Shown here: positions 1 to 13,600 of the stretch, piece after piece | How the letters are laid out: every line of letters begins with the position of its first letter | Position numbering within the stretch: the stretch's first letter is position 1 | Assembly: GCA_018292915.2 (NCBI GenBank) | Contig: JACVVK020000148.1 | Location: 994,501-1,058,500, forward strand | Direction: 5' to 3' | Source of the DNA: Batillaria attramentaria | Taxonomy: Eukaryota > Mollusca > Gastropoda > Batillariidae | DNA length: 64,000 bases | Translations under genes and position numbers: made by a program | The notes under the pieces: generated by a model | What the model saw: the letters and a program-made list of their open reading frames with translations, nothing else | Told to the model about the DNA's origin: nothing | Databases searched by the model: none

Positions 1-3000
1 AATCAAGTTCTAACTTTTTGCAATCCAAGCTGTCACTTACAATGATCCAACAAATTTCTTATCGGAGAGCCTACGTCTTCAGTGGTGCAACTAACTACAG
101 TTGTGCCTAAAGTAGAGATCCAATCTTACGGGTATTGCACTAATCAGACACAGTCAAGATCGCACATTACCTTTCATACTTCGGTGAAAGAGACTCTGGA
201 ACCCCGTCGGTCCCCATTTTCCGCTACTGACACGCGAGCCAGACTTCGATTAGCAGCGAACATCAGTCCCCCGGCCCCACGACGTCGAGCGACTCATTGT
301 CTAAGGGAAGCAACTCTCCTTTTTTTTTATTACGGGGCGCCAAATGCGCACGAAACCGTTTGGTGAACACCTTGGCCAGTTAGTGCACTGCAAGTTTGGG
401 GGTGTGCAAAAAGCACCAAAACTTTTCAAATACGAATGCTGAATGTTAGCGTGTGTTTATGACTGCAATGCTCCGATTCGAAATAATACTGAGAAATCAC
501 AGCAGGTACAACAGGCCCTCTTTACTCAAAATACATCAAATATGCAAAATAAAAACGCAGATCACACCTAATACACACACACACACAGAGCAAAAACATG
601 CTGACTGCTGACATATACCTTTAATTATGATAATCAGAATGAAAGATAAAACTTCCAATCCAGCCATCATCAGTGTCCAATAAATACCAACTTAATTTTC
701 CACACAAGGCAAGTTAAAACGCATATTACCTCAGCACATAACCTTATCTGCTGACCATATCCTCCACCGACCCTGCACCTACCTAATATGAAATGTTCAC
801 ACTTACACAAATTCATCTTACTTCCTCAAATATGTACAAAGAATTCAACAGATCTTAAGTCCACTACACAATAAACCAAGAACTATATATGACTTAAGTG
901 AACGGACTAGGAATTCCAATGCCAATTCACTGACAAGCTGACAAATCTTGCATAAAGATTTGATTACTTTGTTAGGGTGCAATAATGTTAAGTACTCAGC
1001 AATGTTCTGCAAACCCTGGTTAAAAAAATTAATAAATGAACATTTTACCCCTGGCATACATGTACATGTATTTACGTGGGCAGTGAAGCCAGTCACGAAC
1101 GACCAACTTTTCTAGCGTGCGTAAAAGAAAAAGAACAATTTCAGCGACAGATTTCCAAAAGAAAGCATTGAACGCTGGGAAAATAAATCTTTGCCCTAGT
1201 TCAATCTTGACTAAATAAAGGTGGGTCACATTTCACACACGACCAGCTCCCATCCCTAAAGAAAGCTTTCACAGCACACGTGAACAATCTGGTGGGTGCT
1301 TGAAACACTGTGACCACCAAGAGAATACGTGTATTAACATCTCCCTCTATATATTTTTTTAATGTTGACATAAACCAAGTACTTTGTAACAAATGCTGAA
1401 GAGATGAGAGAGAGGGGTTACAAGACAGTGTATGTCCGCTGCAGGTGGACATTAAGCTGCAAGACACCACAAATGAACACTCATTGTTTACCCACTGAAG
1501 GCGTGCAAATCTATCTGCAAACTTTTCAAAATGTGCAGTGATCTCCCAAGGATCTCCCAAAAGCCAAGCAACATGATGAAAAAATAGAAAATATAAAACC
1601 TGTATGGTGAATTAAACCAAACTACCCACCGTTATAAATTTAACGACTTAGGAATGAATGTAACCTTAGAAATAAATCGAAGTTCTACACCCAGTCTCAC
1701 ATAATGAAAGACATATATGGTAATTGAAAATCCACTCCTCGACAGTTGAACACCCACCAGCTCCAAGCATCCCTTACCGGTAAGTATTTACACAATGCGT
1801 AGCCAATACTGCAACCTGTTAACTGCTAACCAGCAGCAACAGTAATAACAAGAAGAAAAAAAAAAGAAGTGTATTCTGCCACTTGGGATGTGAGCTCCAG
1901 ATGTTACCACATTCAGAAAATATTCTGAAAAGTAAATGTTAAACATGCTGTGACACAACCAAACGAAACCATGAGATGATGGCTAGCTGGATGAAAATTA
2001 TCTAGCTTGGCTTCAGATCAATGTTGAGATATACATTACAAGCTTGAAAAACCACACTATTAACCCCTATCCCTTGCATGAAACAAATTCCCACAAACGC
2101 CTGCACACATACCTTATCAATAAGCAAGCCTTACACTCAGACAAAAACCTTAAACAGCAGTCAAGTTGAAAGTGCTTTATAAAATGAAACTTGAGTCAGT
2201 GCAAATGACCTTTTCAAATTTAAGTGTACATGTATCAGGTTTTCAAGACGATGTGATCCTTTCATAACTCATCCAATGGTCACATCTCACATGTGCAGCC
2301 TCAGGCTACCTATATTACTGTTTTCACAGCCTTCATTATCAGTACACTGTATTACAATTGTCATGCAGCAGCATCTCACAAAATAAATTATGCAGAACAC
2401 TCATATTTATCACTGAACATCATGCACACTCACCGAAAATGAAGGGTGGCATCCGTGCTGTAAAGTTCCTAAAAATCACGAACTATTGCGTAATCTCTGA
2501 CTAGAAGGTAGACTAGTTACAACGGTCTTGTGATGCATTGAAACTGTGTTTTGTTTTGGTTTTTTAACTGAATTGGTGGGTGGATGCATGGGGGTAGGTG
2601 GAACCATTCAAGCTATATTATGTAGAGCCATGTCAAATTAAAAAAAATAAATAAATAAAAAACACCAAAAAATCCCTCTTTTCTGGCTGCAGCTCAAGGC
2701 CCTCGTGCTTTGGCAACTGGTACTAGCTGCCCACAACATGATGGCCTTGTGACAAGGATCATATCTCATTTTCCCTCAGAAGGCAAGCTACAGGGACACT
2801 CACCAGCCACAGTTTCTGACAAGGCGTGAAACGAAAGTACAGTCCCAAGTCACGAGGCCTTCATGCTGTAGGCAGCGAGTACCAGTTGACAAAGTCATAA
2901 GGGACTCATGCTGCGGCCAGACAGTCCAAATGTGCGTGGGCGACAGGAACAGTACTGATTTAAGTTACCTGGGCAGAAATGAGTGAAGGCGCTGACTATG

Positions 3001-5523
3001 GAGCCATGCTCTTCTTTCATATACACATACCCTGTCGAGCATCAGTGATGTTTCACATGTACCATTCCCTACCTTCTAATGCTGGTACTTGTGCTGAATA
3101 CTCAAATGGAAATGTGAATTCAAAAATAAAAAGTCCAGATCAGTCCCTTTTAAAACAATGCAGCCACTAATTGTAAAGATTATACCATGTAAACAGACTG
3201 CCTTCCCAATTTTTAAATACTATTGAAGAATGGTGTATAATGATACTGACGATGCAGTCTTGGCTGGAGTGGTGGTGTTGTCTGTCTAATTATGATGCCT
3301 AAACATGTACGTTAGCCCATCCCAAACACACTACACTGACTACAACTACAATATTGGCACTCAATACAACGCTGCACATGATACACAAATCAGCAAGCTT
3401 GCACATACATGTACAATTGAAGAGTCCAACAAGTAACTCTATACATGGCCACTCTCTGGCAGAATGAGACCGTATGTCCACCAGCCTTGCTGGTTCTGCA
3501 CCCTTGACTATAGACCACAGATTGCCTCTCACAGTATGTATGTATAGCTCTCACCAAAACGTATGACACATACAGAATATATACACATACAGGAGAATCT
3601 CCTTGAAAAACTAAAACATAAAATAGGGCAACAGAGTACAATGTAGCAAACCTTTGCCTTATCTATGTATGATATACAGGAGTCACAGACCACTGGTGAG
3701 GGACAGGCTGGGCAGCAACTGTGTGCAGTAATATATATATGTGAATGCGAAATCCACCATAATGCCCATATTAAAACTTCTCATGCAAGAAAATGGTTAA
3801 ATTTGACCAACTACTGCGACTAAAAAATGAACAATTATGATACCGTTATCGAACACAAATAAACCGTAAGATAGTGGGCACTATGGAAAGAAGCACACTT
3901 GCACATACAAAATAAAAAAAATATTTCTCCAAAACACCCAGATGTCAAGAAACGAGGATGTGGGTATCTATAACAAACATACGTAGAAATGATTTAAACT
4001 TCAAAAGTAAGGCAGCGGCAAAAATGCCGAAACTGTGTGAAAGTTAAAATTATGGTATTGCAGGAGAGGCATAACTCAATTTTGAGACTGTCTTGGGAGG
4101 TTTCCTGAAACGTTTCCAAAACAAACTTGTACCACAATTCTACGCTAAAAATGGCACATGCCAACTGAAAACTGACTGCTTAAACAGGCAAATTCCATCT
4201 ATGCTAAGCCAACATATTTTGGAACAGTTGTGCCCATGAGTACACCTGTTCCCTCAAAATGCTCTATCTCGATGATTAGTACAGCTCTTAATGTGATATT
4301 ACAATGTTGTTTATACTCGGTGCGAGCAGTCTGACATTCAAATTCTATGGGTTTTTTTTTTCACTACTGGAGTGCTCAGTGTGGTCGCCACGTCATCGAG
4401 TACACTTCTGCTGGGTCAGTGCCAGCATTACAGATGCTGTCACCGTCCCGGTGTTTAAGTGGTGTGACGGCAGATACCATGAAAACAGCTCAGAGCTCTG
4501 AGCATAGAAATGGTAGCATTAGCCCCTTCAAAATGTCATGGCTTCCAATATTCCACGTACACACGCTAAATACAAAACCATGTTTTCCAGTGAACTTAGG
4601 ATCAAAGACTGATCATTAAAAAAAAATATAAGCTTCATCAACTTGTTAACTACAGACTGAAGAGTGAAGACTCTCTCTCTCTCTCTCACTTTCTCTCTCT
4701 CACACACACACACACACAGAGTCAAACACCGCTACGTGCAGTGCAGGCACAGAGAATATTAACTAAAGCAAACATAACTGCACATGTAATTTGCCACTGT
4801 AAGTTACACATATAAAGTCCAAGATCAAGCAGAAATATCTGCAAACATAGGTTTCTGTGTGCATAACACCACAAAAACAATTCACTTTCATCCTCTTTCC
4901 ACATGTAGATTACACATGGAAGCAGCTCCATCAGTACAACGTTAAAGTGCTGCGCTTAAGCTTGTGCGCAGTCTCTCTCTCTCTCTCTCCAATCTCTGAT
5001 TACTGATATCACTTCAATGCACTTTCCTTAAATCAGGTGAATGGTGTATCTTGTCTTAAACACATCTCGCCAAATCTGTTTCACACACACCTATGAAATC
5101 AAAGGAAATGGAACCATTGCAAGGAATGTTATCAAGTACTTTTTTCTAAGTTGTGTAACATGTATTGTAAATTAACAAGGGTTCCCTCAGTGGTGAGGCA
5201 ATTCAAATCAGTCACACAATTAATCCTCTCATCCAAAGGGATGACCCTGGGAGTGTTCAGCGAAGGAACACCACCAACAAGAACAACAACAAGGTTTCAA
5301 ATCAGCAAAAACAACACAAATCTGCATACTAAGTAGATACAGTATAAACAAAAACAAACCCTTGAAATACAAGTGTAAAAATCATACAGTTTATGAATAA
5401 TTTGTCATGTCATCAGCATCCTCCCAAAAACCTGTATGTTTGTTGTAATTGCACTTAGAAGGTTTGACAAGGGCGACAATGATCTGCACAGCTCAAAGTC
5501 AACCTGTCAACCGTAAACCTAAA

Positions 5524-5795
5524 GGGGTGAACGGTGGTCTAGTAGGTAGTGCATCGCGGCATTGGCTGCTGCACTACTGAACAGCCGTCCCTAATGCCAC
5601 GATCCTAGGTCGAGCTAGTGATATGTGATAATGGTTTTCCTGGCTATCCGGCTGTTCATCAGGGGTTTCTCATCCAGGTTATCCCGCTTTCCTCCCCCAG
5701 CAAAAATTAAAAAAATAGGATTGGTAGGTTGGGTAGCGCTGCACCGTGCTGACGTGCTTCCCCCCAGGGTAAGCAGCCCGAATTTCCAAAAAAGG
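5524..5795 (+). mobile_element. tRNA-derived SINE, family B, copy 1
   Basis: The 5' part has a tRNA-like head (box A-like GGTGGTCTAGTAGGTAGTG; the box B region is degraded to CCTAGGTCGAGC). The body resembles the minus-strand copy at 34778-35066, where box B GGTTCGAGCCC is intact. Boundaries come from the extent of similarity between the two copies. I saw no clear target duplication. Confidence 0.6.
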
Positions 5796-6004
5796 ACAAT
5801 ACAGATTTTTTTTTTTAAAGAAAGAAGAAGATACCGTATCTGCAAAATGTTGGTGCCTTCCGTAACAGCAGTCAGAAAATGTACAGCAGAACAACAACAA
5901 AAACAACCCAAATCCTGCCTAATTTAGCAAAATTTGAATTTTTTCCTCAATGTAACCACTAGAATACCTGTTTCGGTGTTTGCAAAGATCAAGTACATAG
6001 ACCC

Positions 6005-6092
6005 TATTCCATGTCTGATAAGATGGTTGGGAATAACTCCACTACAAATATTCCATGTCTGATAAGATGGTTGGGAATAACTCCACTACAAA
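6005..6092. repeat. 44-bp perfect tandem duplication
   Basis: Two identical 44-bp units (6005-6048 and 6049-6092) lie head to tail, each starting TATTCCATGTCTGATAAG. Identity of the units suggests a recent duplication. It lies about 500 bp beyond the GALNT7 stop codon, so it may be in the 3' UTR. Confidence 0.95.
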
Positions 6093-6577
6093 GTCACCGA
6101 CAGTCATATCAGATTTAAAAGAATTTTTTGTTTTAAGAAAAAAAAAAATCCCTGCATCTGAAACTAAGGTCAGACATGTGAATTAATGACTGAATTTTAG
6201 GGTGAGCAAAAATCTTTAAGGACGCTATGTTCTTACCATTAACGAAATCAAGATTATATAAATATCTCAATGTGAATCCCTGCACTGACTGTAAAACTAT
6301 AGATCACTTGTGAAACCCTGACACCATAAGCACATAAAACTTAACAATAACACACACAACAGAAAAACGCTCCAAAAACCTACCTGAGGTTTTTATCAAT
6401 CAATGAATCATCCAAACGTATCAATCAATCACCCCCCCCCCCACCTCCCTTTTTCTCTCTCTGTCAAACACATGCATACCACATACATACAGGCATGAGT
6501 GATTTATCAGTATATGCTCACTCCTGCTTTAAACAATCACACCAAAACAAAATCACAGCAAGTGGCGGATATCCACA

Positions 6578-6718
6578 TCAACTCTTCCATGGGTAAACCT
6601 CCTTAACAATCCACTTTTGCTGTGAGGAGCCTGGATCACATGCCACGAGATGCAGCTTTCCATCCTGCCCTGCCTCCACACACTTGTTATGGATGTTGTG
6701 TCTGAGCTGTCCCAAAGC
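6578..6718 (-). CDS. GALNT7: GALNT7 coding exon 12: lectin repeat gamma and stop codon
   Basis: The acceptor is TTTTCTTCAG|GCT, phase 0. It encodes [17 protein letters not shown] and then [16 protein letters not shown] before TGA. QQKW is the QxW signature closing a ricin-type repeat, and CVE stands where CLD is usual. Confidence 0.9.
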   Translation of the reverse strand, partial: ALGQLRHNIHNKCVEAGQDGKLHLVACDPGSSQQKWIVKEVYPWKS

Positions 6719-9700
6719 CTGAAGAAAAGACTCTTTACGGTAAAAAGGACCACTACAGCGAGGTCTATATATAAACAGCATAAATTTTCTCAAACAAAAT
6801 CCTGTGTAAGGTCTAAATTCTAATGAGCAAATAAAAGGTGCAGTTTTAAAACACTGACTGCAAACCCCATCATCTAAAAGCAATCCCTATCTCCCAGCAC
6901 CCCCCCCCCTCCCCCCCCCCCCCCCCCCCAAAAAAAAACCCCAACAACAACAACAAACAACCAACTCTTCGATCTAAAAACGTATACTTTTCATTATGTT
7001 TCTCTGCTAACATTATATTCCTCATCTACAGGAATAAACATTCCTCTCACAAAACTGCACCTGCAATCCTTTGTCTCTAAGCTTCTCTAAGTGCTGGAAC
7101 TGTGAAATCACCAAACGGTCAGTTTGATGGTAATAACCCCTCAGTGAGAGAGAGAGAGAGAGGGGGGGAGGGGGGGAGAGAGAGAGAGAGAGAAATACCA
7201 AGCCTGCATCAAGTCTGAAACCACCCATAGTGCTCAGATTCAACTGACCTCATCAAACTCCCAGGGTCCCGTGGGCTGCACCTCACAGTAGCGGATGTGC
7301 AGAGTATCCCCATTTGGAGCATCAATACATCGCTCACCCAAGCCAATCTGGCCTTTGGTGTTGATCCTGTACAGCTGCAATGCAAAGGCAACTTGTATGT
7401 AAATCACATTCCCCAAGGACTGAAGGTTTTGCATCATGACACAGTAGCAAAGCACCTACAACAACTCATTCTCTACTGAATGATTTTTTTTTATTTTAAA
7501 GTGCAATCCTCTGAGTACCAGCCATTTGTTTGGGTTGGTAAAGAGAAAAGTGGTTTTATCCAACCTCAAAATGACAACATACACTGACTGTAATTTTCAT
7601 TACTTCATTACTATGTAATTGCAATACTGTTGAAAATTTCAAGCACATAGACATTAAAACTGCCAGTGTGGATGGACAGGTAATACATCCTCTTCTCTAT
7701 TACCCAAACAGAACACGGTCCACTCACAGTCCACTCGATGTCCAATCTCGTATTATCTACACAGTTTGACACTCACTCCCTACCGATCACCTGGATCCTG
7801 GTGTTGGCTTGCAAAGCACTTGTCTACTGATCACCACAATGCCAGTAGTTTTGTGCTTAAGAAAATCTAAAAGGGAAAACCAGGATCACCGTGATCAGTA
7901 TGCAAGCGCTTCGCTTGCCATCACCGGTATCGTGGTAATTAGTAGAAAGTGAGTTAAAGAAACCAAAACTGTTTTCACTGTAATCTACATCTCGTGTTTT
8001 GTCTTTTTGCTGTTGACAGGCAGAAGCTGCAATGTTCCAGCTACGCCTATCCACCATCCTACTAGTGTTACATGTACACACACTTTCATCCAGCAATATC
8101 AGTGCTCATCAAAACTCAGGCTATGTCCTGTCAACTGGACTCTGTACAGAAACAGGCACCTCAAGTTTGTACTTCTTGTGCTCTCTTTCAATGTAATACT
8201 GTTTACTGCTTGACGGTGATCCGGCTTCAGTGAATAAAAACGTTTAAACCAAAGAGACACCTACAAAATATGCAGGCACATACAGGTAAGATTAGGCTTT
8301 TTCAATTATCAGAAAATGCATACCAGGTTACAACAGCTGTAAACTGTCACTGTCTTCTGTCAAAACCATTATGACCACCATCAGCCTGATCAGCACTGTC
8401 ATTGCCAAAACACATTCCAAATCATTTCCAAAAATTTCTGTAACTCCATCCAACAGAACGTTCTTCCAGCACACTCAGACATTAAACTCACCAATATGTT
8501 GATGCATGATGTAAATGGACACTTCACATGTTCCACAATACACATAAAATATATATATATAGAGCAAGTTCTTGATAAACAAAACATACACATACCGGAG
8601 GGGGGTGGGGTGTAAATAATGAAACTCATGTGAAATAGTGCGGGCATGTGTCGCCTGTCACTGGAAAAGACAACAGCTCTCTTTTTTTTTCTTTTGGTGC
8701 CACAACTCGTTGCCGGCTCCAGTGGTGTTCCTCCCTGGTAATGGGTGGAATCCACGGAGAGCTCGGAAGTTGGGGCAATTTTTATTATGCATGATGATGG
8801 AGATGAGGATGATGGTAAGATGATGCTATGGTGGTCCATGTGGTTTGGGACTGCAGGACAGGGCTGCATTCCACGCTTCCTGTCATAAATATTCCGGCAT
8901 TAACCAGGCCCGGGAACTATGGCACCCTGTCTCCCTGGCTACCGGCCATGTAATCATCCACATCATGTCATACCAAGGGAAGCACCCCCAAAGTCGCACC
9001 CGTGAAGTGGGTGAAGCTCGGCTGTGTGGCAACAGCCTCCCCATTGGGCCCACAGCACACCCGCTCTGGGTAGGAGCCGACCTAGGTAGGAAAAATCCCG
9101 CTTGCCTCGGCCGAGACTCGAACCCGGGTCTCCCGGTCCATAGTCAGAAGTGCTAACCATTACACTACGGGGGCCGGTAAGACAACAGCTCTCTGTACAA
9201 ACACCGCATCTACCAACACGTAAATCTGGCTGGGTCACTCCGACTGCAGCATGCACTGATGCGAAAACAAATGGCTGTCAATGGCTGCTTGTGAGTTGTC
9301 CAACGGCCAGCAGGAATCAAACACACTGCCATCTGGCAATCTAGTGCTAACCATGCCAAGCTGTCTACCTATATGAACCTACTACCACAAATCACAACAA
9401 CTTTATTCAAAACCTCCAACAACAAGACTTGCACAGGAGCAGCCGACAGCGCTGAAAAGTTATGGACAGAATGCGGACATTTCTTTACAGGTCACCTAGA
9501 CAGGCTGTAGCCATTAGGCTGACTTGGCAAAACTCCATACTACCAATACCATTACCTGATGGCCTCCATAACCATGACAATGGTTCACAAAAAGCGGTTG
9601 GCCCTCATTTCCATCCCAACACTGTCTGGAGCCTGTCCTCAATCGCACCTGCTCAGACATACCATGCAACTAAGTTTCCACGCTGCAACATTCTCAGCTG

Positions 9701-10597
9701 GCAGCATAGCTTCAAGACCCTTGCAAACCACGAGCCGAACTGGTGGAACCAGGAGAACCCAATGCTGATGAACTGACAAGCACTGGAGGGAACTACAATG
9801 CATGGGACTGGCTGCACAAACTACCAGAGGAGGCAGGAATATGGGCAGGAGGAATCAAAGCGAGACAAAACTGTGTGGAAAGTAACAAACACGTCAGAGA
9901 TTTGTTCTTTTGCCACACAGAGGGTAGAGAAACAGAATATGTATGTGACTTACATCTTGGTAACACAGAACAAAGGTACACAAGGTTAAAAACAAAACAA
10001 AACAGTTACACCAACCCAAAAAGAGACACGCACAAAAAACAAAACAAAAAGAAAAACAAATAACATGGAGCGTGCTCTAGCATGTACTCTAGCCTTATGT
10101 GCAATACCTGGTTGCCCCCGGTGCCATGGCAATAGTAAATACCGATGGGACCACCACCAACCCCCTGCCCCAGGGTGTCCCAGCAGCGATGTTCACCTTC
10201 CTTCTCTTTCACCTGCAGCACAAGTCACGCACCACTGCACACCTGCACTCTATGCTAATGCAATCAGGAATGACAATAAATGACTTTGCAATCACTTCCT
10301 TATTATATATATAGAAGAGGTCTGCCAACTACAGTGCTGTCGCAAAGGAAGCATAATCATTAAATTTTGGGTCACCCGTAGAGTACAGAACTACTGGAAA
10401 TGGATAGCAGTACTACAAGTATTGTGAAAAAGAAAAAGGAAACTAAACTAGCAAACTAAACTTATAATGTACTCCTTGGCATAATTTGTCTTTTTTAAGC
10501 AATGCAGTTGTTACAATACAGAAGTAATTAATCTTGGACCTCATATTCTCATGCAACTACCACCTGAAATCTGAGAAACTAGTACACCTCCATAAAA

Positions 10598-10665
<68 letters not shown>

Positions 10666-13600
10666 ACGCGCGCATGCGCGTGTGTAAATGTTTTCTTCTT
10701 TGCATTCTTTTAAGTCTGCTTAGATCTTTTGAAAACTTAACTTTTATGCAAATCACTTTTTCACTATTAACAGTTTCTAGTTACATCAAATACAACCCAC
10801 GCGCATACCTCTCCCCATGCTTTGTTTGGTGGCAGTTTGGGGAACTTGTCATACACCTCATAGGCAACGTTCTCCATGAACCACTTGAAACTCTTGCAGT
10901 TGTGGTCCTTCTTGAACTGTAGCTGTTTGCTGATGTCACCGATGGGTGCTCCCCGTCCCATGGGTTCCCGGGTGTAATAATACTCCTTGTGTTCGTCGTC
11001 CATCCATACCTCCACCACACGCATGTAGTTCTGTGCAGAGAAACTTTTTTTTAAAGATCTTTTTAGACATCAATACAATACAAGCAAAATAAATAACAAT
11101 ATCTGCATTGTTCAGACAACTGTCTACTGTCATTCATTCTGCAAAGAAAAACTGAGTGCCAGTGATTAGGTCAGTTAAAAAGTAGTCTAAAATTAGTAGT
11201 AGTATTAAAAAGATGCAAACAGTCTGCATCTTGCAAGATGTCTGTCAAGTTTCTTTCCGCTGGTATGGGAAATGGTCAACAAAATTTTTAGTAAACTTTG
11301 ACATCAAGACATGACTTTGCAGGATGTCTCCTCAGTGTCCTTTCCTCTGCCATAACCACAAGTGATGATCAATGATACAACATATTTTCAAAAAAGGGTA
11401 AAACACTGCAAAAATCACAAAATCCTGTAACAACATTTTCTATTAAAAAAAAAAAGAAAAAAAGTACAGCGCGCACTAAACATGAACTTTGATCTGAAGT
11501 CTGAAATTGACAACAGTACCCCCCCCCCCCCCCCCCACCAATAACACACAACACAGTTTACTTCTTTGTACACCACTTGCCAGTGCAAATTTTCAGTGAG
11601 TTAACTATGAGTGCGTTACGTCCAAAAATAATAAGGAAGGAGAGAGCAAAAGTGTGGGTAATGACTTTTCATAATCCACTCAGTAGTTTATAAGTTCACA
11701 AAAGCACACCCCAGCCAGAGGCTCAGTAGCTATACCAAAAATTGAACCATCTCGTGGTGGTTTTCGCCATAACCCACTCGAACTAATCACATAAGCTCTA
11801 CATCTCTGCACCAGGGTGAAGAACACTCACCACAAGGGAGAAAGGCAGCCTGGGATTGCTTTTCACTCTGCCAAGACCACCAATCCTGGGACCACGGTAA
11901 ATATGTCCAACTCTTGAACATGGGACCCACTCGGAGCTACCCCCACACATCCACACCTGTCAAAAGGAAGCTACAAATCTAAGAAAGAAAGAAAAAGGAA
12001 GAACCAACCAAAACTACACAAACTAACAATAGCACTTTCTCCGTTGTTGGAGAAACAGCCAAACAAGCAACATGCCTTGATTTTACTGGGTTTACCAACC
12101 CTCACCCCTGGTGGGCAGGAATTTGGTTGAGGGTTTTCCTCATCAAACCAAATCAGATTTTATGTACAGACTTGTTTATGATGCCTCATTTGCCTCGGTG
12201 TACTTTGACTGCACAGTAACACATCTCAATATTACTGCAAATCAAATTTCATGGTGCAGACTCCTGATGATGCCCGATTCATCTTCATGTACCCTAGCTG
12301 CATCACATTTTTTAAAAATTTTATTTTGCTGCCCCAACTCTTTTTGCAAGCTCCAGTGGTGTTCTTCCCAGGTCATGGGTGGAATCCACGGAGTGCTCGA
12401 AAGCTGTAAGTTTTATTATACTCGAGGATGGAGATGAGGATGATGTGGTTTGGGACTGCAGGACAGGGCCGCATTCCAAGCTTCCTGTCATAAATATCCC
12501 GGCGTTCACCAGGCCCGGGAACTACGGCACCTGCGATGCCGGCCATGTAATAATCCACATCATGTGTCATACCAAGGAAAGCAACCCCAAAGTCGCACCC
12601 GTAACATCACACTTTTTGTCACTGATACATGACAACATTACTGCTGGAACAGATGTCATGATCTTTATGTCCAAGCAGGGTAACAAAGGACCACACCTTA
12701 AATGCAAGTTCATAGTTCTCTCCTCCCCAGATCTGCAGGCCTTGATCATAGCCACCCATCTCCCAGAAATACTTGCGGTCCATTGCGAACAGCCCTCCAG
12801 CATGGGTTGGGGATCTGAAAACATTAAACAGTGGAGTGAAAACCACCAGGATCATCTACACTACGACTAGTACGAGAACAAGCTGCAAAGTTCAGTGAGG
12901 TAAACTATGATGAAAGTCTGACTTAGTCAGCAATGAAAGTGTCTGGACAGTGTGCTAAACCAGTTTAGCAGTGTTTGGACCAAGGTTGAAAAGTTAAACA
13001 GTCATAAGGTGTTCCATGATGTGTTCAGGTAATGTGACACTCGAATAAACATGCTTACAAAAACTTCAGGAAGGTGTCGCATGGCTGTCAAAAAAGAAGT
13101 TAAAAACGTTGATTTCCTACTCTGCCAATACAGGCACTCTAAATCTAAGATATCCTGGTGTGCACTATATGATCTGTAAATGTATTACTGAAAGATAAGG
13201 ATTATAAGAAAGAAAAAGTATGTGCACATTGCATTAAGTTTCAGGGCCCGTATGTAAAACTCGAGGTTAATTTAACTCATGGCTACGAGCCTAACCCAGA
13301 CTAGGACAAAAGAAACCCCAAAACAAAATTAAATAAAAAAGGAAGCGAAGAAAGAAAGACAAAAATCCTTCTATAACGCCTTGCTGGAATGGGCCTGCTT
13401 CTTGATTTAAAACAAAAAACAATAGAAAATATAACCCTAGAGCTAGTTTAGTTCGAGGTTAGACTCTAACCCTGGCCTAAAATCCCTAACCTCGACTTTA
13501 CTGTGGGCCCAGAGCTCTGCTAGCACTAGGACATGTTGTACCAGTGGTACAAAGACAACACACAACAGAAGCTAAATGAGGGAAACACCATTATCTCTGG

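Larger units (their letters stand above)
1..6577. other. No gene recognised; possible long 3' UTR of GALNT7 or intergenic
   Basis: I see no exon-like coding stretch on either strand: open frames are short, low in complexity and lack family motifs. The segment follows the GALNT7 stop codon on the minus strand, so part of it is probably 3' UTR. No AATAAA on the minus strand lies close to the stop; the nearest candidates I noticed are about 6 kb away (near 325 and 620), so the transcript end is undefined. It contains a SINE (5524-5795), a 44-bp tandem duplication (6005-6092) and short (CA)n/(CT)n tracts near 4675-4710 and 4975. Confidence 0.5.
11031..12696 (-). other. GALNT7 introns 7 and 8 around exon 8: poly-C and SINE pieces
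   Basis: Apart from exon 8 (11831-11956), this stretch holds a poly-C run near 11519-11537, a degraded piece related to SINE family D (about 12107-12285) and a truncated family C SINE (12303-12602). Confidence 0.6.

Noticed and set aside
12379..12870. 163-codon plus-strand open frame
   Set aside because: It overlaps GALNT7 exon 7 on the opposite strand and a SINE fragment; no protein family resemblance.
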